Shown piece by piece: positions 1-8,095 of a stretch of DNA of 64,000 bases; position 1 is the stretch's first letter, and each line of letters opens with the position of its first letter. Source of the DNA: Verrucomicrobiaceae bacterium (GTDB taxonomy: Bacteria > Verrucomicrobiota > Verrucomicrobiia > Verrucomicrobiales > Verrucomicrobiaceae); the NCBI GenBank assembly GCA_947507875.1, contig CANNQP010000001.1, positions 1 to 64,000 on the forward strand, written 5' to 3'. The translations under genes were made by a program, and so were the position numbers. Under the pieces are notes generated by a model. The model did no database searches. It was given only the letters and a program-made list of their open reading frames with translations, and had not been told where the DNA came from.

Positions 1-137
1 ACCTTGCTGAGGCGGTTCTTGAGACCCCAGTCGTACTGGTGGGAACCTTTGAGGAAGAAGCCCGGCGTTTGCTGGGGCGTGTCGAGGAAGTATTCCTTTT
101 CCTTCTTGTCAGCAGCGGAGGTGGTGATGTCGGCCAT
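1..137 (-). CDS. LsrF-like class I aldolase/thiolase, N-terminal 45 residues only
   Basis: The gene runs off the left edge, so only its beginning is seen. The reverse strand opens with ATG at 137 and encodes [19 protein letters not shown] followed by a PQQ-containing stretch, then FFLKG, and a segment reading [11 protein letters not shown] near the cut. The order PQQ, LKG, DWGx(2)RLS matches my memory of the N-terminus of LsrF, the class I aldolase-fold thiolase that acts on the phosphorylated autoinducer-2 breakdown product. The Schiff-base lysine and the barrel lie outside the window. Many environmental bacteria carry LsrF homologues without an lsr operon and call them fructose-bisphosphate aldolase, so the substrate is not settled. 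It diverges from the sulfatase at 318 across 180 bases. Confidence 0.6.
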   Translation of the reverse strand, partial: MADITTSAADKKEKEYFLDTPQQTPGFFLKGSHQYDWGLKNRLSK

Positions 138-317
138 GGTGGTTAGGTTGGTTTTCGGGGTGGAAAGAGACGTGACGAATAACCGTCTGAACTTCTGCTT
201 CCATGCCATCTTTGGCGGGAAATGTGTCGGATCCGGCAAATGTCGCCCCGTGGCGGAATGTCGTGTTGTCGAAAAGCTGCGCAATCTTGGAGGCTCAGGC
301 AGCGTTGGCAGCTTCCC

Positions 318-1958
318 ATGCGCTTTGTTTTGATGATCCTTTTCGGGCTGACCTTGGCTTCGCTCGGGTTTGCCCAGCCTCAGCGGCCCAACATCCTCGT
401 CATCCTCGTCGATGACATGGGCTTCAGCGATCTCGGCTGCTACGGCAGTGAGATCCCGACGCCGAACCTGGATGCGCTCGCGGCGGGCGGGGTTCGCTTC
501 ACGCAGTTTTACAACACGGCGCGCTGCAGCACCACGCGGGCGGCTTTGATGACCGGTTTGTATCCGCATCAGGCGGGCATGGGCTATCTCGATGGCTTGA
601 AGCTGCCAGAATCAAAAGGCACACATGCGAAGCTCCATGACCGCTGCGTGACGATGGCGGAGGTGCTCGGCGCGGCGGGCTATCACACGTCCATCGTCGG
701 GAAATGGCATCTCGGGCAGCAAAACGGCACGCCGCCGTGGGAGCGCGGCTTTCAGCGCACGGCGACGACCCAATTCGGCGAGCTGTATTTCCCGAAGGAG
801 CGCAGCAAAGACGCCTGCAAGTGGGTTTACCTCGACGGGCGCAAGGTCGCGGCCGATTCGCCGGAGGTCGGCAGCGGCGAGTGGTATTCCACCTTCATGT
901 TCACCGACTGGGCGCTGAAATTCCTCGATGATGCCAAGGCGAGCGGGAAGCCCTTCTTCCACTATTTCGCGCATGGAGCGCCACATTTTCCGCTGAAGGC
1001 TCCGAAGGACGTCATCGCGAAGTATCGCGGCAAATACAAGATTGGCTGGGACAAGCTGCGCGAGGCGCGGCACCAAAAGCAGATCGAACTTGGCATCGTC
1101 GAGGCGAAGTGGCCGCTCTCGCCGCGTCCAGCGGATGTGCCCGCGTGGGATTCGCTCAGCGAGGAAGACAAGGACCGCTATGACCTGCTCATGTCGATCT
1201 ACGCCGCCATGCTCGACTGCGTGGATCAAAGCGTCGGCCGCATGATCGCCGGGCTGAAGGATCGTGGGATGTTGGAAAACACGCTCATCTTTTTCATGAG
1301 CGACAACGGCGGCAACGCCGAAGGCGGTCCGCGTGGCATCACGCAGGGCCCGGATCTCGGCGGACCGGACAGCAATGTCTTCCTCGGCATGACCTGGGCC
1401 ACGCTGAACAACACGCCCTTCCGCCGCTACAAACACTTCACGCACGAAGGCGGCATCAGCTCGCCGCTGATTGCGCACTGGCCTGCGGGCATCCCAGCCG
1501 CACGAAACGGCACGCTGGAGCATCAGCCCGCGCACCTCATCGACCTCATGGCCACCGCCTGCGAGGTGACCGGCGCGGTCTATCCCGGCGAGTTCAAAGG
1601 GCACAAGATTTTGCCCGCCGAAGGCCTTTCCTTGATGCCAGCGATCCAAGGCGAGCCGCTGCATCGCGTGAAGCCGATCTTCTGGATGCATGAAGGCAAT
1701 CGCGCCCTGCGCAGCGGCCCGTGGAAGCTCGTGAAGAAGTTCAAAGGCCCATGGGAGCTCTACCACATCGACGACGACCGCACCGAGCAGCACGACATCA
1801 TCACTAAATTCCCCGCACTGAGCCAGCACCTCATCCGCCAATGGGAAGACTGGGCCGCGAGCAGTTTTGTCGATGAATGGATCGGCGAGGTCCGCAACGA
1901 CTGGGGCGAGGAACATCACCCCGAAGGCGCGGCGAAGAAGAAAGGCAAAGGAAAGTAA
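318..1958 (+). CDS. Secreted arylsulfatase-type sulfatase (S1 family)
   Basis: A 546-residue sulfatase predicted to hydrolyse sulfate esters outside the cytoplasm. I start it at ATG 318 because this gives a clean signal peptide ([20 protein letters not shown]). The in-frame start 96 bases upstream would bury that peptide. The metal-binding pair DD is at 32-33. The formylglycine position is C70 in the sequence CSTTR, so threonine replaces the usual proline of CxPxR. The second metal site, SDNGG, lies near 328-332. The C-terminus ends in a short lysine-rich tail (AAKKKGKGK). Length and motif order fit the arylsulfatase A/S1_4-like group common in Planctomycetes and Verrucomicrobia, acting on sulfated polysaccharides. 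Exact substrate unknown. A DUF1080 protein and a second sulfatase follow within 4 kb. Confidence 0.9.
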   Translation: MRFVLMILFGLTLASLGFAQPQRPNILVILVDDMGFSDLGCYGSEIPTPNLDALAAGGVRFTQFYNTARCSTTRAALMTGLYPHQAGMGYLDGLKLPESKGTHAKLHDRCVTMAEVLGAAGYHTSIVGKWHLGQQNGTPPWERGFQRTATTQFGELYFPKERSKDACKWVYLDGRKVAADSPEVGSGEWYSTFMFTDWALKFLDDAKASGKPFFHYFAHGAPHFPLKAPKDVIAKYRGKYKIGWDKLREARHQKQIELGIVEAKWPLSPRPADVPAWDSLSEEDKDRYDLLMSIYAAMLDCVDQSVGRMIAGLKDRGMLENTLIFFMSDNGGNAEGGPRGITQGPDLGGPDSNVFLGMTWATLNNTPFRRYKHFTHEGGISSPLIAHWPAGIPAARNGTLEHQPAHLIDLMATACEVTGAVYPGEFKGHKILPAEGLSLMPAIQGEPLHRVKPIFWMHEGNRALRSGPWKLVKKFKGPWELYHIDDDRTEQHDIITKFPALSQHLIRQWEDWAASSFVDEWIGEVRNDWGEEHHPEGAAKKKGKGK

Positions 1959-1970
1959 GAGACTGGACAA

Positions 1971-2027
1971 TTATCTCTTTAAAAAAGATAAATAGCGTTT
2001 CATTTGTCTCTTTAACAAAGACAAATG
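1971..2027. promoter_or_regulatory. Twin palindromes upstream of, and including, the ATPase start codon
   Basis: Two related inverted repeats stand in tandem. The first has arms TTATCT (1971-1976) and AGATAA (1986-1991). The second has perfect 9-base arms CATTTGTCT (2001-2009) and AGACAAATG (2019-2027). Both share the core TCTCTTTAA, starting at 1974 and 2007, so the copies are offset by 33 bases, about three helical turns. The right arm of the second includes the ATG (2025-2027) of the ATPase gene. As DNA this looks like a pair of operator sites. As RNA the second repeat would fold the start codon into a hairpin. Which applies is inference. Confidence 0.6.
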
Positions 2028-3344
2028 ACCATCTCCCAGACTGCCACCCTTCAGGAAAAGCTCGCACTTGGCACGAGCCAGGAGCTGCCTGTGCTCACAC
2101 ACCGACAGGTTCCCATGACCTTGCTGCCGGGCAAAGCGCAGGCGGTGATCGGCATGCGCCGGGCTGGCAAAACCTGCTTTCTTTTCCAGCAAATGCAGGA
2201 GCGGCTGGAGCTGGGACAACCTCGTGAAAGGCTGCTGTATTTGAACTTCGAGGACGAGCGGCTGCCTGGATTGGAGGCCGAAGCACTGACCTTTGTGCTC
2301 GATGAATACTACCGCACGCATCCAGGTCTCCGCGGGCGGCAAAAAATCATGCTTTGCCTCGATGAAGTGCAGCTCGTGCAAGGCTGGGAGTCCTTTGTGC
2401 GGCGCATCCTTGACTCCGAGAAGGTCGAGGTCTTTCTCAGCGGTTCCTCAGCGAAAATGCTCAGCCAAGAGGTCGCGACTGCGATGCGCGGACGGGCGCT
2501 GGAGGTCATCATCCACCCCTTCAGCTTCCGCGAGCTGCTCGCCTATCAAAATGTGCGCATCCCGGATGATGTCAGCACGCTCACACCTGCGAAACGTTCG
2601 CGCATGGAGAAGGCGCTGGCGGATTACCTCAGCGGTGGCGGTTTCCCAGAGACTCTTGGCCTGCCCGTTAACGCACGTTCCCAGCTCCTGCAAAGCTATG
2701 TCGATGTCGCCATGCTGCGCAATGTCGTGGAGCGTCACCAGGTCGCCAATGTCGCCGCGCTACGCTTTCTCGTGCGCCACCTGCTCGCGAATGCCGGCAG
2801 CCCGTTCAGCGTGCAGAAGATTCACAACTTCCTCACCTCCCAAGGCATGCCCGTGGCAAAAAACACGCTACACGATCTGCTCGCCCATCTGGAGGACGCC
2901 TTCCTCGTGCGCACGGTTTGGATGGAGGCCAGCTCGGAGCGCCAGCGCATGGTGAACCCTCGCAAAGCCTACCCCATCGACACCGCACTCATCGCTCTCT
3001 ACGACCGCACCGGCCGCGCCAACATCGGCCATGCCCTGGAGACGCTCGTCCTGCTCGAACTCGAACGCCGGCGCTCCATGATCACCTGGGTCCGCACGCC
3101 TGCGGGCTACGAGATCGACTTCCTCGCCCGCCACGCCGATGGCCGCCAGGAGCTCATTCAGGTCTGTGCCGACGCCAGTGATCCCGATACCGCCGAACGA
3201 GAGCTCCGTGCCTTGGCCGATGCCGCAGCCGCTTTCCCCAAAGCCACCAGCACGCTCATCACCCTGCATCAAACGGGGTTCCCGAAACTCTCACTGCCAG
3301 CGCAGACAAGGGTCGTGACGGCCTGGCAGTGGTTGTTGGAGTAA
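2025..3344 (+). CDS. AAA family ATPase with DUF4143-type C-terminus (COG1373-like)
   Basis: A 439-residue cytoplasmic ATPase. Walker A is GMRRAGKT (43-50) and the Walker B region ends in LDEV at 112-115. The middle (about 215-310) is helical and resembles a winged-helix region. The C-terminal part (about 325-430) has the layout of the restriction-endonuclease-like fold seen in DUF4143 proteins (EIDFL, then ELIQV). The lysine normally expected after that strand is replaced by cysteine (QVC), so nuclease activity is doubtful. The family is widespread in bacteria and archaea, often in many copies per genome, and its role is unknown. The gene stands alone between polysaccharide genes, and the start codon sits inside a palindrome. 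An alternative start is the methionine at residue 31 (2115). Confidence 0.85.
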   Translation: MTISQTATLQEKLALGTSQELPVLTHRQVPMTLLPGKAQAVIGMRRAGKTCFLFQQMQERLELGQPRERLLYLNFEDERLPGLEAEALTFVLDEYYRTHPGLRGRQKIMLCLDEVQLVQGWESFVRRILDSEKVEVFLSGSSAKMLSQEVATAMRGRALEVIIHPFSFRELLAYQNVRIPDDVSTLTPAKRSRMEKALADYLSGGGFPETLGLPVNARSQLLQSYVDVAMLRNVVERHQVANVAALRFLVRHLLANAGSPFSVQKIHNFLTSQGMPVAKNTLHDLLAHLEDAFLVRTVWMEASSERQRMVNPRKAYPIDTALIALYDRTGRANIGHALETLVLLELERRRSMITWVRTPAGYEIDFLARHADGRQELIQVCADASDPDTAERELRALADAAAAFPKATSTLITLHQTGFPKLSLPAQTRVVTAWQWLLE

Positions 3345-3380
3345 AAGCTCTCGCAAACCAGCAAAAAATGGCGTTCGCCA

Positions 3381-4166
3381 TCACTTCTCCAGCGACATCA
3401 GCTCGATCTTGCGGAACCACACCGGCTGGCCCTCGGCTTGCAGCGCGATGTGGCCGTAGCCGAGCTTCCCATCGCCACCGGCGGCGGTGATGTCGCTGGC
3501 GGGGGCGATGGTGCAGGCGGGATCGAGGACCGGATGCTGGTAGCGCAGCACTTCGATGCCGTTGATGCGGTGGATGATCTCGTCGTGGCCTCGCACCTCC
3601 ATCTCTGCACGCACCCATTCCGCCGCCGGAAAAGTCGGCGAGCTTGATTTGGCGATGTGCTTCGTGAAAAGCTGCCCGGCCATCTCCACATGCGTGCCCG
3701 GCGTGCAGAGATTGCCTGTGGGGCGAGGTCCTTTGCCCTCATCGGCGAGGAATTGCATTTCCAGACTCGATGGGAAGCCTTGATCAAAGCGCATGCTCTG
3801 CGGCGGCTGCGCGTGCAGCATCACGCCGCTGTTGAGGTTCACATACTTCGGTGCGTCCGCCATCATCGTGCCGGTGAAGAGATACTCCATGCGCAGGATG
3901 TAGCGCGAGTAGGCCAGGTTGGTGAAAAGATGCCCGTATTTCTGGTCAAACGTCTTGTAGCCATCGTAGCTGACCTTCAGGATGCCATCCTCGACACGAA
4001 ACGTGTTCGCGAAATTCTCGCCAAGCGGCCGCTTCGCGATCTTGATCGTCCAGCCGGTCAAATCCTTGCCATTGAAAAGCGAAATCCATTTTTCTTCATT
4101 GGCGGCGGTGAGGGCCGTGGTGAGAGCAACCCAGGCGAGAAGGGCAGTGCAGGCAGGTCGGAGCAT
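3381..4166 (-). CDS. Secreted DUF1080 protein (3-keto-disaccharide hydrolase/LamG-like fold)
   Basis: A 261-residue protein with an N-terminal signal peptide (about 1-22, ending TAAN). The next segment, WISLFNGKDLTGW (about 26-38), is the hallmark opening of DUF1080 (PF06439). The rest fits this single beta-sandwich domain, with the typical conserved parts EDGILKVSYDGY and LEMQFLADEGKG. Such proteins are very numerous in Planctomycetes and Verrucomicrobia. Some members cleave 3-keto-glycosides and others probably bind carbohydrate. The gene lies between the ATPase (convergent, 36 bases) and the second sulfatase (divergent, 73 bases), which suggests use of extracellular glycans. The precise substrate cannot be read from the sequence. 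Confidence 0.88.
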   Translation of the reverse strand: MLRPACTALLAWVALTTALTAANEEKWISLFNGKDLTGWTIKIAKRPLGENFANTFRVEDGILKVSYDGYKTFDQKYGHLFTNLAYSRYILRMEYLFTGTMMADAPKYVNLNSGVMLHAQPPQSMRFDQGFPSSLEMQFLADEGKGPRPTGNLCTPGTHVEMAGQLFTKHIAKSSSPTFPAAEWVRAEMEVRGHDEIIHRINGIEVLRYQHPVLDPACTIAPASDITAAGGDGKLGYGHIALQAEGQPVWFRKIELMSLEK

Positions 4167-4239
4167 GGGTGCACCTTGTCGTGCTGCCAGCTCAATCCAA
4201 GCGGAAGATGGCCGCGTGTTTGGCGTTTAGCAGCCTGCC

Positions 4240-5646
4240 ATGAAATGCCTTTTCTCCCTGCTTGTTGTTGTGTTTTGCAGTTGCCTGCAAGCGGCGAACA
4301 AGCCCAATCTACTGCTCATCATCGCGGATGATTGCACCTATCGGGACATGGAGGTTTATGGGGGCCAGGCTCGCACGCCACATCTGATGCGGCTCGCTAA
4401 TGAGGGCATGAAATTCACCCGCTGCTTCCAGGCGGCTCCCATGTGTTCGCCCACGCGGCATTGCCTTTACACCGGGCTTTATCCGGTTAAGTCCGGTGCC
4501 TATCCCAATCACACGATGGCCTACGATTGGGTCAAGAGCATCGCGCATTACCTCCAGGCGGCGGGTTACAGCACGCATCTGTCGGGCAAGACGCACATTG
4601 GGCCAAAATCGGTCTTTCCCTTTGACTACAGCGGCACGGAGAACCCCGATCCTACGGCCCTGGCGAAGGTTTTGAAGAGCAGCTCGGAATCAGGCAAGCC
4701 CTTCTTGTTCATCGCGGCCTCGCATGAGCCTCACACACCATGGGATCAGGGTGATCCTGCGCAGTATCCGCCTGCAGCGCTCAAGTTGCCGCCGGTGCTT
4801 GTCGATGCGCCGGACACGCGCGAGGCGTTCTCCCGGTATCTTGCCGAGATCACGTTCTTTGATGCGCAGGTTGGTGAACTGGTTGGCTTGCTCGATCAGT
4901 CCACGCACCGTGAGGACACGCTTGTCCTCGTGCTGAGCGAACAGGGGAACAGTTTTCCATTTGCGAAGTGGACCTGTTATGACGTCGGGCTGGCCAGTGC
5001 CTGCATGGCTCGCTGGCCAGGAAAAACAAAGCCCGGAAGTGTCAGCGATGCATTGATCGAGTATGTCGATGTGGTTCCCACCTTACTCGAAGTGGCGGGG
5101 ATTGAGCGTCCGGAGATTCTCGATGGACGCAGCTTTCTGCCGTTGCTCAAGGGGGCGGCCAGTACGCACAAGACGCATGTCTTTGGACTGCAAACCACAC
5201 GCGGCATTCATCACGGCTCCGAGCACTTTGGCATCCGTTCCGTGCGGGATGCCCGCTACCGTTACATCCGCAATTTGACGCCGGAAGTGACCTTTGAAAA
5301 TGCTGCGACGAACGATCCGATGTTTCAAACCTGGATTCAAAGAGCTGCTGACGGTGACAAGACGGCCATGCGGTTGGTTCACGACTATCAGCATCGTCCT
5401 GCTGAGGAGCTTTACGATTGTGAAGCCGATCCCTGGAATCGTCAGAACCTCGCCCAGGATCCGAAGCACTTGCCAACGCTGACCGAGCTCCGCGGCCAGC
5501 TGGAGTCGTGGATGCGTCAGCAGGGCGATGAAGGTCAGGCGACTGAACTCAGCGCGCTCAGCCGCATGCCCAAGGCCACGAAAAATGAGGGGGACAAACC
5601 CAAGAAGAAAAAGAAAGCCAAGGCTCAGCCTGCGACCAAGTCATAA
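4240..5646 (+). CDS. Secreted sulfatase, heparan N-sulfatase-like (S1)
   Basis: A 468-residue exported sulfatase. The signal peptide covers about 1-19 (MKCLFSLLVVVFCSCLQAA). Because a cysteine sits near its end, a lipoprotein is possible but the lipobox is poor. Metal ligands DD are at 30-31 and the formylglycine motif is the standard CSPTR with C69. The later metal region reads SEQGNSFPFAKW rather than SDNG. I know this variant from the SGSH-like sulfatases of Planctomycetes, Verrucomicrobia and Bacteroidetes. The C-terminus is a long basic tail (KPKKKKKAKAQPATKS) like that of the sulfatase at 318. The last 22 bases overlap the 3' end of rimO on the other strand. Likely role: removal of sulfate from glycans in the periplasm or outside. 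Confidence 0.9.
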   Translation: MKCLFSLLVVVFCSCLQAANKPNLLLIIADDCTYRDMEVYGGQARTPHLMRLANEGMKFTRCFQAAPMCSPTRHCLYTGLYPVKSGAYPNHTMAYDWVKSIAHYLQAAGYSTHLSGKTHIGPKSVFPFDYSGTENPDPTALAKVLKSSSESGKPFLFIAASHEPHTPWDQGDPAQYPPAALKLPPVLVDAPDTREAFSRYLAEITFFDAQVGELVGLLDQSTHREDTLVLVLSEQGNSFPFAKWTCYDVGLASACMARWPGKTKPGSVSDALIEYVDVVPTLLEVAGIERPEILDGRSFLPLLKGAASTHKTHVFGLQTTRGIHHGSEHFGIRSVRDARYRYIRNLTPEVTFENAATNDPMFQTWIQRAADGDKTAMRLVHDYQHRPAEELYDCEADPWNRQNLAQDPKHLPTLTELRGQLESWMRQQGDEGQATELSALSRMPKATKNEGDKPKKKKKAKAQPATKS

Positions 5647-6983
5647 CCACGCCATTCACGGATGGTGACCTCCGCAAAGCTGCCAATGGGTAGCTTTTTG
5701 TCCACGAAGACAGTGGTGTCGATGTCGGGGGCATCCATCTCGCTGCGGGCGACACCGGGTTCTTCGACCAGCACGCGCAGGGTTTTGCCGACGTGACGCT
5801 GGTTGATGTGCTGGACGTTGCGCTCGATGGCGCGCATGGCCTCATTCCAGCGGGCTTTGCGCGTCATGTGGTGAATGTGGCCCTCCATCTTGTCGGCCCG
5901 GGTGCCTTCTTCACGAGAGTAGTTGAAGATACCTGCGCGCTCGAATTTTTCATCTTCAATGAACTGAAGCAGTTCATTGAAATCGGCTTCGGTTTCTCCG
6001 GGGAACCCGACGATGAAGGTGGTGCGGATGGCGATACCGGGAATGCCTTTGCGAATGCGCTTCAGGAGATCACGGATGTAGCCGCCGGAAGTTTCACGAC
6101 GCATGAGCGTGAGCATGTGGTCGCTGATGTGCTGAAGCGGAATGTCAATGTAACGGGCCACCTTGGGGCTTTCCGCGATGGCTTGAATCAAATCATCGCT
6201 CCAGTGCGCGGGGTGCGTGTAGAGCAGTCTGATCCAGAAGTCGCCTGGGATTTCATTGAGCGCACGGATGAGCGTGCTCAGGGATTCCCCCTTGCTGCTA
6301 TCGACGCCCGAGGTGGGTTTGGGCCGTTCGCCTTCCCACTTGTCCATGCCAAAGTAGGTCGTGTCTTGAGAGATCAGATTGATCTCCTTCACGCCGCTTT
6401 TCACCAACTGCTCGACCTCGCGCACGACGCTTTCTTGGGTGCGGCTGCGGTGACGACCCCGAATCTTCGGGATGATGCAGAAGGAGCAGGGGTGATTGCA
6501 GCCTTCAGCGATTTTGACATAGGCCATGTGCTTCGGCGTCAGGCGGAAGCGTGGCGTGTCGTAGTCGGGGATGTACTGAGGTCCCTTGGTGACGAGGTTT
6601 TCCTGCTCGTGATCTTTGACCCCAACGAGGTTCTGAATGATCGGGGCCACTTGGGTGATCTGGTCCAGGCCGATGAAGGCATCGACCTCAGGCATCAGCG
6701 TTGGCAGTTCTTCGCGGAAGCGTTGAGACAAGCAACCTGCGACAATGATCTTTTGTTTCTTCCGCTTCTTTGATTCACCGCGAGCGTCCACGGCCTCGTG
6801 GATGGCTCCCACGGACTCCTTTTTTGCCATGTCGATAAAAGAGCAGGTGTTGATGATCAACACGTCCGCCAAATCCGCCTCGGGGGTCATGGCCATGCCA
6901 GCCTGCTGGAGGTGACCGACCATGATTTCTGAATCGATGAGGTTTTTGGCGCAGCCAAGAGAGACGAGTCCGACTTTGATCAT
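5625..6983 (-). CDS. rimO: Ribosomal protein uS12 methylthiotransferase RimO
   Basis: A 452-residue radical SAM enzyme that adds a methylthio group to the conserved aspartate of ribosomal protein S12. The N-terminal UPF0004 domain begins MIKVGLVSLGCAKN and carries the cysteines for one iron-sulfur cluster (C10 and others). The radical SAM motif is CxxxCxxC in GCNHPCSFCIIP, cysteines 162, 166 and 169. A TRAM-like domain forms the last about 65 residues. I start at 6983 rather than at an upstream in-frame start that would add 60 unrelated residues. There is no Shine-Dalgarno; the ATG follows a pyrimidine tract (CCCTTTTTCTCCT). MiaB is the close relative, but RimO is favoured by GLVSLGCAKNLIDSE. 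Confidence 0.93.
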   Translation of the reverse strand: MIKVGLVSLGCAKNLIDSEIMVGHLQQAGMAMTPEADLADVLIINTCSFIDMAKKESVGAIHEAVDARGESKKRKKQKIIVAGCLSQRFREELPTLMPEVDAFIGLDQITQVAPIIQNLVGVKDHEQENLVTKGPQYIPDYDTPRFRLTPKHMAYVKIAEGCNHPCSFCIIPKIRGRHRSRTQESVVREVEQLVKSGVKEINLISQDTTYFGMDKWEGERPKPTSGVDSSKGESLSTLIRALNEIPGDFWIRLLYTHPAHWSDDLIQAIAESPKVARYIDIPLQHISDHMLTLMRRETSGGYIRDLLKRIRKGIPGIAIRTTFIVGFPGETEADFNELLQFIEDEKFERAGIFNYSREEGTRADKMEGHIHHMTRKARWNEAMRAIERNVQHINQRHVGKTLRVLVEEPGVARSEMDAPDIDTTVFVDKKLPIGSFAEVTIREWRGYDLVAG

Positions 6984-7113
6984 AGGAGAAAAAGGGCGCG
7001 TAGAATACGGGCTTTCGTCCTGGAAGAAAGGGAAACCTGAGGTCAGTTCATCAAGAGTGGGGATCTTCAGATGCCTACCTCGCCAATCCAGCGATGTTGT
7101 GACTATCAGATTG

Positions 7114-8094
7114 ATGACGGAGCCTCTCCCGGTAAAGTGTTGGTTATTGAATTCGATTCTCAAATCCCTGAGCCTGATTGCGGACGCAACCCGTGTCCGA
7201 TTGTTGCTGCTGTTGAAACGGGAGGAATTGAGCGTGGCCGAACTGCAGGAAATCTTGTCGCTGCCTCAGTCGAATATCTCGGCTCAGCTTGGAAAACTGA
7301 AGACCGCAGGCTTGGTCAGTGATCGTCGATCTGGAAAAAATCGTCTCTACCGGATCGAACCACCCGAGCCAGGCCGAAGCCAAGCTTGGGATCATTTCGC
7401 TGCGCTGCTAGAAAAAGCAGGGGAGGAATTGCGAGAGGCACGCAAGGACTCTCACGCGCTGAAGGTCGTGTTGCAAAAGCGGGAAAAAGCCGCGCAGGCA
7501 TACTTTGATGCACTGGCTGGCAAATTTGGTCGTCATTATATCCCTGGGCGGTCGTGGAAGGCATTGGGGGAGACACTGCTGAAACTGATGCCGCCTCTGG
7601 ATGTGGCCGATCTTGGGGCAGGGGAGGGAACGCTTTCTCAATTGCTGGCTCAGCGTGCGCGACGCGTCATCGCCGTGGATAGCAGCGAGGCGATGGTGAA
7701 CTATGGCGCAGGTCTGGCCAAGCAACATGGCTTCAGCAATCTAGAGTATCGCCTCGGAGATCTGGAGAATCCGCCTATCGATGGCTCCAGCATGGATCTT
7801 GTCATTCTGAGTCAAGCCCTGCATCACGCGCAGCATCCTGCCCAGGCCATACGTGCGGCATTTGGAATTTTAAGGCCAGGAGGGCGTGTTGTGGTGCTGG
7901 ATTTGCTGAAGCATCAGTTCGAAAAAGCACGTGAGCTCTACGCGGATCTCTGGCTAGGCTTTTCTGAAGCGGAATTGCATGAGATGTTGGATCAGGCAGG
8001 CTTTGAGCAGGTCGAGACCAATATCGTGCATCGCGAGAGCCGCAGTCCGCATTTCCAGACGGTACTCGCCACCGCGACAAAGGCTTTGGTCTGA
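7114..8094 (+). CDS. ArsR-family regulator fused to a SAM-dependent methyltransferase
   Basis: A 326-residue two-domain protein. Residues about 8-95 form an ArsR-type winged helix: LSLIADATRVRLLLLL, then ELQEILSLPQSNISAQLGKL as recognition helices. Residues about 140-326 are a class I methyltransferase (Methyltransf_11 type) with the SAM motif VADLGAGEGT at 164-173, followed by VIAVDSSEAMV and a ILRPGGRVVVLDL strand. No metal-binding cysteine cluster typical of ArsR or SmtB is visible, so sensing may go through SAM or a methyl acceptor. Similar fusions occur beside methionine-cycle genes in Proteobacteria, but no such gene is next to this one. It diverges from rimO across 130 bases. The ATG at 7114 was chosen because upstream in-frame sequence lies inside rimO antisense. 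Confidence 0.85.
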   Translation: MTEPLPVKCWLLNSILKSLSLIADATRVRLLLLLKREELSVAELQEILSLPQSNISAQLGKLKTAGLVSDRRSGKNRLYRIEPPEPGRSQAWDHFAALLEKAGEELREARKDSHALKVVLQKREKAAQAYFDALAGKFGRHYIPGRSWKALGETLLKLMPPLDVADLGAGEGTLSQLLAQRARRVIAVDSSEAMVNYGAGLAKQHGFSNLEYRLGDLENPPIDGSSMDLVILSQALHHAQHPAQAIRAAFGILRPGGRVVVLDLLKHQFEKARELYADLWLGFSEAELHEMLDQAGFEQVETNIVHRESRSPHFQTVLATATKALV

Positions 8095-8095
8095 T

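Noticed and set aside
612..1970. 452-residue open frame antisense to the sulfatase at 318
   Set aside because: The opposite strand has a full sulfatase with signal peptide and catalytic motifs. The antisense frame has no recognisable motif and is arginine-rich, as expected for a GC-rich shadow.
5793..6773. 326-residue open frame antisense to rimO
   Set aside because: RimO is complete with its radical SAM cysteines, so this is a shadow frame.
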